Below are positions 38,692 to 46,688 of a stretch of DNA of 58,458 nt, one piece after another (the first letter of the stretch is position 1; every line of letters begins with the position of its first letter). The notes under the pieces are model-generated. The model was given only the letters and a program-made list of their open reading frames with translations. It ran no database searches and was not told the DNA's origin. Source of the DNA: a bacterium (GTDB lineage: Bacteria; UBA10199; DSSB01). Where the stretch lies: NCBI GenBank assembly GCA_035281585.1, contig DATEDP010000118.1, forward strand, positions 1 to 58,458, given 5' to 3'. Both the position numbers and the translations under genes were made by a program.

Positions 38692-40290
38692 ATGAAATCA
38701 CTGAAATCTCGCCCATTATTCTACTTTCTCATGGTGACGGCTTGGGGCTTGGTCCTGCCGGCGCCGGATAGCCTTGCCAAGGCGAAAGCCTGTAACAAGC
38801 AACCGACCGGCGTCTTTTCCGAAGAAATCTTCCTCAACGTTGTCACCGAAAACTTGCCGGATGAGACCTTGAATGGACAGCAGGTGCAAATGCGCGTCCA
38901 TCATGTTGGACCGGTCTATGCCCAGGGGAAATGCCCGAACGTGCACAATTACGCCGCCGTGCTGGTCCATGGTCGAAGCGCTCCGGGCTCCCCCTCCTTC
39001 GATTTAAGAATGGCGCCTACCACCGAAGATCCGACCGGCGGCCGGCTCAGCGCCCAAGAAGCCTTGGCCAAAGCGGGCATCGACAGCTTCGCCCCCGATC
39101 TATTGGGTTATGGGAGATCCTGGCGAGGCCCACTCGACGATCCCTGCAATGCGAGCCTTCCGGCCTGCGTGGCGCTCAACTCCGACGGCACCTGTCCAGC
39201 CAACGCACCGTTTCTGATCCCGCCGACTCCGATCAATCCCCAATTCTGCTCGCCGGTGGCGGTGGGCTGTGATCGGACCCGAAACCCGGTTTTCCCGCTC
39301 AATCAACAAGCGAACAAGCCAGTGGGCCTCGGCGTCAATCCCGGCCTGCCCTTATGCGAACACTCCAGCCCTTATCATTTCGCCAATCCCGATGTTTTTG
39401 CGGGCAACATCTTGGATGTCATCGATTTGGCCATTGCCGAAGCCCGGCCCCAAGGCGGCAAGGTCGTCTTGCTTGGCTATTCTTTCGGGGGACCCAGCGT
39501 GGGCCGGACCCTTTACCTGCTGGGCGAAGATGCCGGGCATAAGGTGAGGCGGGCGGTGTTCATGGCCTCGCTCTTCAACCTGTTCCCCGCCAATCCGCCG
39601 GTCCTCATCAACTTGCCAACCGAGGAGAAGGACTTGTCGGAGCTGGAAAGATCGACCTCCTTTCCCTTGTCGTTGGGAAATCCCGCTGGTTGGACTGGGG
39701 TCGGTTCCCGCGAGGCCTTTTGCACCGGACGGATCACCACCGATGTCATCGATAATTTCTGGGATCAGATCTTGGCGCTCGACGATCTGGCCATCGCCTG
39801 GGGAGGGACTGTACCAAACGTTTATGACGAGAACGGGGAGCTGGTCCAAAACAACGCCACCGGTCTCCTGCGCTCGCCCACCTTCACTCGCAATGGTTGG
39901 AATCCCGAAGTGGCCCACACTGTCACCCTACCAACCCTCATTATGCACGGCCTCGACGACGGGGTCGCCCTGCCGGGGAATTCGGACAATATGTTCGACG
40001 AGCTGACCTCGGTCGATAACAAGCTGCTGGTACAGCTGGAATGCTCGAGCCACCAATTCATTGGGGAAAGCTGCAGCGGCACTCGTTGCGACGACCAAAA
40101 TCCAAATACCACGCCTTACGGTCAATCCGTTGACGAGCCCGCTTGGAAGGGGCCGCATCAGACCATCGCCGCAGCCCTGATCGAATGGGTCAAGTACGGC
40201 ACCTTCAACGAATCCGAATGCGGCCACTTCGTCGTCAACGCCAGCGGCGTGGCCAACGAGGTCCCGACCGCGAATTGCCCGGCCCCCTGA
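38692..40290 (+). CDS. Secreted alpha/beta hydrolase
   Basis: 532 residues with a signal peptide (basic start, hydrophobic FYFLMVTAWGLVLPAP, cleavage near SLAKA). The nucleophile elbow is LLGYSFGGPS with S264. The oxyanion region is VLVHGRSAPGS. TLIMHGLDDGVALPGNSDNM probably carries the acid Asp, and the catalytic His is likely in LECSSHQFIG. Many Cys residues (for example DDPCNASLPACVALN and GTCPANA) suggest disulfides, as expected for an exported enzyme. Esterase or lipase-like activity is inferred; the substrate is unknown. Its large insert between strands is unusual. Confidence 0.85.
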   Translation: MKSLKSRPLFYFLMVTAWGLVLPAPDSLAKAKACNKQPTGVFSEEIFLNVVTENLPDETLNGQQVQMRVHHVGPVYAQGKCPNVHNYAAVLVHGRSAPGSPSFDLRMAPTTEDPTGGRLSAQEALAKAGIDSFAPDLLGYGRSWRGPLDDPCNASLPACVALNSDGTCPANAPFLIPPTPINPQFCSPVAVGCDRTRNPVFPLNQQANKPVGLGVNPGLPLCEHSSPYHFANPDVFAGNILDVIDLAIAEARPQGGKVVLLGYSFGGPSVGRTLYLLGEDAGHKVRRAVFMASLFNLFPANPPVLINLPTEEKDLSELERSTSFPLSLGNPAGWTGVGSREAFCTGRITTDVIDNFWDQILALDDLAIAWGGTVPNVYDENGELVQNNATGLLRSPTFTRNGWNPEVAHTVTLPTLIMHGLDDGVALPGNSDNMFDELTSVDNKLLVQLECSSHQFIGESCSGTRCDDQNPNTTPYGQSVDEPAWKGPHQTIAAALIEWVKYGTFNESECGHFVVNASGVANEVPTANCPAP

Positions 40291-40351
40291 AAAGACCTTG
40301 ATTTCAGAAACAGGAATGTGAAAGCCGCTCTAAGGCTCGGAAAGGAACCTT

Positions 40352-41299
40352 ATGCGACGGCTGCCGACATTCCCTGTTTTTTTGCTCTTCCTATTTCTCG
40401 CTCACTGCGGGGGGTCGGGAAACGATTCCGGAAATCCCGGCGGAAACCCGGCGGCGGGAAACAACGGCGGCGGCAACCTCGCCACCTGCCAAATCTTCCC
40501 TTCCGACAATCCCTGGAATCTCGACATCTCGGGCTATGAGGTCCACGAGAACTCCGACGAGTACCTGGCCTCGATGAACGCCGGCAGCGAATTTCTCCAC
40601 CCCGACTTCGGCAGCAACCCCGATTACGGAATTCCCTACATTACCGTCGGCGGCGATGAGCCCAAGCTACCGATGAGCTTCGCCGAAGAAGATGAGAGCG
40701 ACCCCGGTCCCTACCCGATCCCGGCCGATGCTCCGGTCGAGGTCGGCGATCAACATGTCCTGGCGGTCGACACCGACAACTGCCTGCTCTACGAGATTTA
40801 CGATGCCACTTATGTCGGTCCCGGCTGGGAAGCCTATTCGGGAGCCGTCTTCGACCTGAGCTCCAATGCCCTTCGGCCCGATGGCTGGACCTCGGCCGAC
40901 GCCGCCGGCCTGCCCATCCTGCCCGGCCTGGTCCGTCACGATGAGGCGGTGGAGCTGGGCGAGATTCGGCATGCCCTCCGTTTCACCGCCAATGTGACCC
41001 AGGAAGCCTATATCCACCCAGCCACCCACGAGGCCGGCTCGACCACCGACCCCGGCGCCCCGCCCATGGGCCTGCGGGTCCGGCTCAAGGCCGACTATGA
41101 TATTACTGGGTTTACTGGGGCCTCCCGGGTGGTGCTGGAAGCCCTCAAAAAGTACGGCCTGATCCTAGCCGACAATGGCAGCGACTGGTTCATCACCGGC
41201 GCCCGGGACTCACGCTGGGACGACGAGGACCTCGAGCAACTCAAAACCGTCCCCGCTTCGGCCTTCGAAGCGGTCGAAACCGGGCCCCTACATTACTGA
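40352..41299 (+). CDS. Predicted lipoprotein, unknown function
   Basis: 315 residues. The signal FPVFLLFLFLAHCGGSG has a lipobox-like LAHC, followed by a Gly/Asn-rich tether. The mature part starts CQIFPSDNPWNLDISGYEVH and contains VLAVDTDNCLLYEIYDA, SNALRPDGWTSADAAGLPIL and GEIRHALRFT. These blocks resemble exported proteins annotated only as hypothetical or carbohydrate-associated. I can assign no activity. It has a good ribosome-binding site (GGAAAGGAA) and lies 61 bp after the hydrolase gene on the same strand. Confidence 0.78.
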   Translation: MRRLPTFPVFLLFLFLAHCGGSGNDSGNPGGNPAAGNNGGGNLATCQIFPSDNPWNLDISGYEVHENSDEYLASMNAGSEFLHPDFGSNPDYGIPYITVGGDEPKLPMSFAEEDESDPGPYPIPADAPVEVGDQHVLAVDTDNCLLYEIYDATYVGPGWEAYSGAVFDLSSNALRPDGWTSADAAGLPILPGLVRHDEAVELGEIRHALRFTANVTQEAYIHPATHEAGSTTDPGAPPMGLRVRLKADYDITGFTGASRVVLEALKKYGLILADNGSDWFITGARDSRWDDEDLEQLKTVPASAFEAVETGPLHY

Positions 41300-41456
41300 T
41301 TGCGGGCTTTTTGTACCCATGCTACCTTCGCCGCTGCATTCTGACCCTTATGTGCGTAGCTGGATTTCATTCGACCCACGAAATTTCGGGCCTGCCGTGT
41401 TTTCTAGCCCCCCTTAAGAGAAAGAAGCTTAAATCTAACCTCCCTATAAGGAGCTC

Positions 41457-41843
41457 ATGATGAGCAAGAAACTCTATGTGGGCAGTCTCCCCTACTCGGT
41501 CGACGATGCCCAACTCAACGAATTGGCGGCCGCCTATGGCTCTGTCCTTTCAAGCAAGGTGATCAAGGACAAGTTTTCCGGCCAATCCAAAGGATTTGGT
41601 TTCGTTGAGATGGAAAACGACGATGAAGCCGATGCGGCCATCAATGGCCTGAACGGCAAGGACGTCGGCGGACGTACTTTAAAAGTCAATGAGGCTCGTC
41701 CCATGGCGCCCCGTCCCGGTGGCGGCTTTGGCGGCGGTGGTGGCGGTGGCGGCGGTGGTCGTCGTTTCGGCGGTGGTGGCGGCGGCGGTGGTCGCGGCGA
41801 TCGCGACCGTCGTGGCGGTGGTGGCGGCGGAAGCCGCTGGTAA
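41457..41843 (+). CDS. RRM RNA-binding protein with glycine-rich RG tail
   Basis: 128 residues. A single RRM with RNP2 LYVGSL (6-11) and RNP1 KGFGFVEM (45-52) is followed by a tail of Gly, Arg and a few Asp residues (GGGGGGRGDRDRRGGGGGGS). This architecture matches the small RRM/Rbp cold-induced RNA chaperones of cyanobacteria and many other bacteria. Two ATGs in tandem follow a perfect AAGGAG; either could start. The leader has a long AT-rich stretch. The gene is followed by a strong terminator. Confidence 0.93.
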   Translation: MMSKKLYVGSLPYSVDDAQLNELAAAYGSVLSSKVIKDKFSGQSKGFGFVEMENDDEADAAINGLNGKDVGGRTLKVNEARPMAPRPGGGFGGGGGGGGGGRRFGGGGGGGGRGDRDRRGGGGGGSRW

Positions 41844-41864
41844 GCCCCTCGCGAAAAGAATCGA

Positions 41865-41897
41865 CCCGTCGAGGCCCCGGCCTCGGCGGGTTTTTTT
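41865..41897 (+). terminator. Rho-independent terminator of the RRM gene
   Basis: An 11 bp stem (CCCGTCGAGGC with GCCTCGGCGGG, one G-T pair), a CCCG loop and seven T residues. The T run ends directly at the next gene's ATG (41898). Confidence 0.88.
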
Positions 41898-42713
41898 ATG
41901 ACCTTTTTCAGACGCCATCACCGGACCTTTTTTCGAATCGCCCTGAGCCTGCTTCCGCTCTATGGCCTGGTGGCCTATTTGTTGCTCCCCTTGGTTTGGA
42001 AGGAATACGAGCGCCAACCGGCCATGCGGGCCTCGCCCGGTCTCACCCGGACCGCCGAGGGAATCCCCGGCGACCCCATCAACGTCGGTTTCCATGGTCA
42101 TGAGCGGGCCCTGGTCCAAGCCATGGAGGCGGGCGGCTGGCGGCGAGCCAAGCCGCTCGACGCCAAGACCATTTTGGAAATGGGTGAATCCCTGGCCCGC
42201 GACCGCCCCGATCCCCAAGCCCCGGTCAGCCCGCTTTACCTCTTTGGCCGCAAGGAGGACTTGGCTTTCGAAAAAGAAGCCGGCCCCACCCTGACCCACC
42301 GCCATCACGTCCGCTTCTGGCGAGCCGATGTCCTGGGCTTCGGCGACAGGCCTTTCTGGGTCGGCTCGGCCAGCTTCGACCGCTCGGTGGGCTTCAGCCG
42401 CTACACCGGTCAAATCCTCCACCACATCGACCCCGACCTCGACGCCGAGCGCAACCGGCTCTTCGAGGACCTGATCGGAGCCGGAAGGCTGGACGAGGTG
42501 TTTCGGGTCAGCGGGATCGGACCCACCTTCCATGGCCGCAATGGCGAAGGCGATTGGTATTATACCGACGGCGAGGTTCTGATCGGCCTCTTGCGGCCGG
42601 CCGAGGCCCCCTCGGCCCCGCCCGCCCAAGTCCGCGATCCGGCGGCCGGCAGCTTCCGCCAGGGCCTCTGGTCCGGCCTCCGCCGCCTCTTCCATGCTTT
42701 CGACATTTTTTAG
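41898..42713 (+). CDS. LssY C-terminal domain protein
   Basis: 271 residues. One N-terminal membrane helix (FFRIALSLLPLYGLVAYLLL) is followed by an LssY_C-like domain: HRHHVRFWRADVLGFGDRPF and WVGSASFDRSVGFSRYTGQI match the conserved H-x-R-x-W and WVG-A-x-x-D blocks, followed by HHIDPDLDAERNRLFEDL. The domain function is unknown. The ATG abuts the upstream terminator and has no ribosome-binding site, so either readthrough, a leaderless transcript or a later start must be assumed. Confidence 0.75.
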   Translation: MTFFRRHHRTFFRIALSLLPLYGLVAYLLLPLVWKEYERQPAMRASPGLTRTAEGIPGDPINVGFHGHERALVQAMEAGGWRRAKPLDAKTILEMGESLARDRPDPQAPVSPLYLFGRKEDLAFEKEAGPTLTHRHHVRFWRADVLGFGDRPFWVGSASFDRSVGFSRYTGQILHHIDPDLDAERNRLFEDLIGAGRLDEVFRVSGIGPTFHGRNGEGDWYYTDGEVLIGLLRPAEAPSAPPAQVRDPAAGSFRQGLWSGLRRLFHAFDIF

Positions 42714-42764
42714 TTGCTTCAAGGCCTTGACTTTGTTGAATCTCCGCACCCGAAGGGAAGGCTT

Positions 42765-43664
42765 ATGAAAATCCTTATTACCGGTTCCCACGGCATGGTC
42801 GGCTCGGCCCTGGCCGAACGTTTGAAGGCCCAAGGTCACGAGATCCTCTGTCTGGTCCGGCATAAAGCCAATGCCTCGCGCGGCGAAGCCTATTGGAACG
42901 CCGAAGGCGGCAGCGTCGACAAGACCGGCGTCGATGTCCTGGCGCCGGAAGCCGTCATCAGCTTGGCCGGCGAGAACATCGCTTCCGGCCGCTGGACCCA
43001 GGAGCGCAAGCGCCGGATCCGCGACAGCCGGGTCAACGGGACCCGCGCCCTCTCCGAAGCCCTGGCCCATCTTCAGGTAAAGCCCAAGGTCTTCCTCTGC
43101 GCCTCGGCAGTCGGCTATTTCGGCAGCCGCGGCGACGAAAAGCTCACCGAGGCCTCCCCGCCGGGGCACGGCTTTCTGGCCGAGGTTTGCCAGGAATGGG
43201 AAGCCGCGACCAAGACCTCGGCCGAAGCCGGCATACGCACGGCCAACCTTCGCTTCGGCGTGATCCTCTCCCGCAGCGGCGGGATGCTGAAAAAGATCCT
43301 GCTGCCTTTCAAGCTGGGCGTCGGCGGGATCATCGGAAGCGGCCGCCAGTACATGTCTTGGATCACCTTGGAAGACGTGGTCGGCGCCATCGAGTTCGCC
43401 CTCCAAAATTCCAGCCTCCAAGGTCCGGTCAACACCGTGGCCCCCGAGGCCGTGACCAACCGCGAGTTCACCAAGGCCTTGGGTCGGAAGCTTTGGCGTC
43501 CGACCTGCTTGCCCTTGCCGGCCTCGACCGCCCGCATGGTTTTTGGCGAGATGGCCGATGAGATGCTTTTGGCCAGCGCTCGGGTCGTCCCCGAAAAGCT
43601 GGAGAAGGCCGGTTTCCGCTTCAAGCATCCCGATTTGAAAGGCGCGCTGAAATCGCTGCTCTAA
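42765..43664 (+). CDS. TIGR01777-family NAD(P)-dependent epimerase
   Basis: Cytosolic extended SDR-like protein of 299 residues from the ATG at 42765 (GGGAAGG ribosome-binding site). The nucleotide loop is ILITGSHGMVGSALAERL. Family blocks are VISLAGENIASGRWTQERKR, RVNGTRALSEAL, SAVGYFGSRGDEKLTE and GGIIGSGRQYMSWITLEDVV. It is homologous to YfcH/SulA-type proteins whose substrate is unknown. It overlaps the following aminotransferase. Confidence 0.93.
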   Translation: MKILITGSHGMVGSALAERLKAQGHEILCLVRHKANASRGEAYWNAEGGSVDKTGVDVLAPEAVISLAGENIASGRWTQERKRRIRDSRVNGTRALSEALAHLQVKPKVFLCASAVGYFGSRGDEKLTEASPPGHGFLAEVCQEWEAATKTSAEAGIRTANLRFGVILSRSGGMLKKILLPFKLGVGGIIGSGRQYMSWITLEDVVGAIEFALQNSSLQGPVNTVAPEAVTNREFTKALGRKLWRPTCLPLPASTARMVFGEMADEMLLASARVVPEKLEKAGFRFKHPDLKGALKSLL

Positions 43665-44818
43665 ACCCCATCGAGACGCTGTATCGCCGGCTCCATCGCC
43701 AGGGCCGTTCCATCGACATCCTCTATTCGGGCAATCCCAACGAGCAGGGCTTTCGTTTTCCATCCGAGGTTCTGGAGCGGGTTTACCGCGACTACTTTCA
43801 AACTCAAGATTACCGGCCCCATCCCAAGGGCCTGCCCGAAGCCCGCCAAGCCATCGCCGATTATTATGCCAGCGCCGGGGCGGCCCTCGATCCGGAAAAC
43901 ATCATCCTGACCTCGGGGACCAGCGAGTCCTTCCTTTACTTATTTCATCTCCTCGGTCCCCAGGGCGGGAACTTCCTCACTCCGGCCCCGGCCTATCCGC
44001 TTTTCGATTCGATCGCCGAGCTGGCCAAGGTCGAGTTGAGGCATTATCCGCTACGCGAAGATCGGGACTGGGGCATCGACCTCGCGGCCTTGGAGGCTCG
44101 CTGTGACCGCGAAACCCGCGGCGTCTTCCTCATCTCGCCCCACAACCCGACCGGGGCCGTGGCCGGCGCCGAGGAAATTCGAGCCTTGACCGAGCTCTGC
44201 AACCGGAAAAACCTGGCCCTGATCTGCGATGAGGTCTTCGCCGAATTTTATTTCGGCGCGGGGGCCTTTCCTCGACCCCTGGCTTCGACCCGACCGCACT
44301 TGCTCTTCACTTTGAACGGCCTCTCCAAGATGTTCGCCCTGCCCGGGCTCAAGCTGAGCTGGATCGGGGTCAGCGGCGAGACCGAAAAAGTCGCCGAAGC
44401 GGTCGACCGTCTTGAAACCCAGGCCGACACCTTCCTCTCCTGCCACACGCCGATTCAAAAGGCCTTACCGGCCCTGTTTCAGGAGGGGGCGGCCTTCCTG
44501 GCCGACTATCGCCGCGAGGTCCGCCGCCGCCGCGATCTGGCTCTCCAAATCCTGGGCGGCTCCGAAAAAATCCGGGTGGTTCCCCCGGCCGGCGGCTTTT
44601 ACCTCACCGCCGAAATCCTCCCGCCCTTTCCATTGGAGGAAGAGGAATTCGTCCTCCGCCTGATGGACGAGGAAGGAGTCTTTGTACACCCCGGATATTT
44701 TTACGATTATGAGCGGGGAGTTCACTTCACGATCTCTTTCCTCACCGAACCCGGGATCCTGAGCCGGGGCTTGGAAAAGACGCTCCAACTTATCCACAGG
44801 TTGACGGTGTCATCCTGA
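43652..44818 (+). CDS. PLP-dependent class I/II aminotransferase without a canonical start codon
   Basis: The reading frame is open from 43562 to 44818, but the family-like N-terminus (NPIETLYRRLHRQGRSIDIL, SGNPNEQGF) has no ATG, GTG or TTG. The first such codon is a TTG at 44036, inside the domain. I place the start at ATC 43652 (AAAGG about 9 nt upstream, overlap with the previous gene), giving 388 residues. CTG at 43679 is an alternative. Fold-type I motifs are PHNPTGAV, CDEVFAEFYF and NGLSKMFALPGLKLSWIG with the PLP Lys. The stop comes from a repeat. Confidence 0.8.
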   Translation: MAALNPIETLYRRLHRQGRSIDILYSGNPNEQGFRFPSEVLERVYRDYFQTQDYRPHPKGLPEARQAIADYYASAGAALDPENIILTSGTSESFLYLFHLLGPQGGNFLTPAPAYPLFDSIAELAKVELRHYPLREDRDWGIDLAALEARCDRETRGVFLISPHNPTGAVAGAEEIRALTELCNRKNLALICDEVFAEFYFGAGAFPRPLASTRPHLLFTLNGLSKMFALPGLKLSWIGVSGETEKVAEAVDRLETQADTFLSCHTPIQKALPALFQEGAAFLADYRREVRRRRDLALQILGGSEKIRVVPPAGGFYLTAEILPPFPLEEEEFVLRLMDEEGVFVHPGYFYDYERGVHFTISFLTEPGILSRGLEKTLQLIHRLTVSS

Positions 44819-44938
44819 GCGGGGGCCCCGGTCGAACGCCGCGAGGTTCGAGTGAGACTGGGGGGAAGGATCTGCGACCGCCCACGGTTGACCATAAGCC
44901 TTGGGCAGTCGCAGATCCTTCGCTTCGCTCAGGATGAC
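44809..44938. repeat. Family A palindromic repeat
   Basis: GTCATCCTGAGCG at the left and GCAGATCCTTCGCTTCGCTC with AGGATGAC at the right. The left arm is partly replaced (GGGGGCCCCGGTCGAACGCC). Its TCA-TCC-TGA encodes the last residues and the stop of the aminotransferase. Confidence 0.83.
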
Positions 44939-45022
44939 AGACTTTTTTTTCTCCCGGCGTTCCCTTATCTTGCCAAGAAGCCACCGAACGTTTTAGTGAA
45001 AGCCGAACCCTGGAGAAATCCC

Positions 45023-46582
45023 GTGGATGCCTCCCTGACCCTACTGCCTAAAGTGACGCTCGAAGCGGTGATCCGCGATCCTTACGATCTGGCGGTGGCG
45101 ACCGCTCGCACCTGCTATTCGGCCAAGGGCGTGATCAAGGTCGCCGACGTCAGCCGCGACGAGCGGGCCCGGGCCCTCCGCGACAAGATCGCCCAAACCA
45201 CCCGCGAGGCCGGCCACTTGACGACCCGGCAGCACGCCCACTTCGTCTTTTCGCTGGAAAACGTCTCGCGCCAATTCCTCTGGTCCTTCCTCCACTCCCA
45301 CCCCTTTTACAACAGCGAGCAGGTCTCGCAGCGCTACGTCAAGGTGGCCAAGGGCCACTACACGGTGCCGCCGATGGACGAGGAGCAACGCCGGATCTAC
45401 GAGGAAGTCATCGCCGGCCAGATGCAGGACTACGAGGCCCTCATCGTCCAGCTCCTGCCTCAGGTGAAAAAAGAGTATTTCCGCATCTTCCCGGTGCGGC
45501 AGAAATACCTCGACCGCTACGAGCCGGTGCTGAAGAAGAAGGCCTACGAGGTCGCCCGCTACGTCCTGCCGGTGGCGACCCATGCCTATCTCTATCACAC
45601 GATCAGCGCCCTCACCTTGCTGCGCTACCACCGCCTGATGGACTGCTACGACACGCCTTGGGAGCAACGCCAAGTCGTCGAGCAGATGATGGCCTTGGTG
45701 CTGGAGCTCGATCCCGAGTTCGGCCGCGAGCTGGTCGACCCGCTCAAGCCCGAGCAGACGCCGGAATACCGCTGGTTCCAGGAGCGGCGCCAGCCGCCGG
45801 CCGGAGCCGACTATCTTCGGGAATTCGATGCCGCCCTCGAGGGCCGCTACGCGGTCCTGGCCGATTACAAGGCCCACGCTCCCCAGACCCTGGCCCAAAG
45901 CGTGCGCTCGGTCCTGGGGCTGACCCGGGCCCAGATGACCGACGCCGAAGCGATCGACGCGGTGCTCAACCCGGCCAAGAATCCGCTCTTGGCGGACACC
46001 CTCAATCCCAACACGATGTCGAAGCTCTCGCGGACCCTCTTCCACGTTCACTACACCTTCCGGAAGAAGATCAGTCACAGCGCCGACTCCCAAGACCAGC
46101 GCCACCGAATGACACCGGCCTCGCGGCCGCTGCTCGAAGCCCATTACACCGGCCGGCCCGATTACATCGTGCCGCTGATGATCCGGCAGGACGAAGCCGC
46201 CTTCGACCTTTACCGGGCCTCGATGGAGCGGACCTTCGCCGGGATCAACCGCCTGCTCGACCTGGGGCTCCGCAAGGAATTCGCCCTTTACCTGCTGCCC
46301 AACGCCTTCCCGATCCGCTTCGAGGAATCGGGCGACCTGCTCAACCTCCACCACAAGTGGCACACCCGGGCCTGCTACACCGCCCAAGAGGAGATCTTCT
46401 ACGCCACCTTGGACGAGCTCAAGGCGGTCAAAGCGGTCCATCCTCAGCTGGTCGAGCACATCTTGGCGCCCTGCTATGTCCGCAAGCACGCCGGCTTGAA
46501 GCCGATCTGCCCCGAAGGCGAGCGCTTTTGCGGCGTCAAGGTCTGGGAAAAAGAGCTCGAAGACTACGCCCGCCTCCTCTAG
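45023..46582 (+). CDS. thyX: Double-length FAD-dependent thymidylate synthase-like protein
   Basis: 519 residues from the GTG at 45023 (GGAG 7 nt upstream); earlier starts lie in repeat sequence. It is about twice a normal ThyX (about 230). The first half has the ThyX-like ENVSRQFLWSF with NSEQVSQRYV, but the RHR signature is HSH (91-93). The second half has DSQDQRHRMTPASRP (RHR about 360-362) but lacks an obvious SxRY. Long ThyX-like proteins of this size are known, for instance in chlamydiae. Whether it makes dTMP depends on which half keeps the flavin and substrate sites. Confidence 0.82.
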   Translation: MDASLTLLPKVTLEAVIRDPYDLAVATARTCYSAKGVIKVADVSRDERARALRDKIAQTTREAGHLTTRQHAHFVFSLENVSRQFLWSFLHSHPFYNSEQVSQRYVKVAKGHYTVPPMDEEQRRIYEEVIAGQMQDYEALIVQLLPQVKKEYFRIFPVRQKYLDRYEPVLKKKAYEVARYVLPVATHAYLYHTISALTLLRYHRLMDCYDTPWEQRQVVEQMMALVLELDPEFGRELVDPLKPEQTPEYRWFQERRQPPAGADYLREFDAALEGRYAVLADYKAHAPQTLAQSVRSVLGLTRAQMTDAEAIDAVLNPAKNPLLADTLNPNTMSKLSRTLFHVHYTFRKKISHSADSQDQRHRMTPASRPLLEAHYTGRPDYIVPLMIRQDEAAFDLYRASMERTFAGINRLLDLGLRKEFALYLLPNAFPIRFEESGDLLNLHHKWHTRACYTAQEEIFYATLDELKAVKAVHPQLVEHILAPCYVRKHAGLKPICPEGERFCGVKVWEKELEDYARLL

Positions 46583-46688
46583 GACCCGCAAAAATACGGT
46601 TGCGGCTGGCGCCTCAATTGTTTAACCCTGCCCTCACCTTCCGGCAGTGGAGGAAACCCGAAATCGATATCTTTTCGAGAGGCCGTCC

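Noticed and set aside
44852-45022. N-terminal extension of the ThyX-like protein
   Set aside because: In-frame but encoded by a family A repeat; a well-placed GGAG precedes the GTG at 45023.
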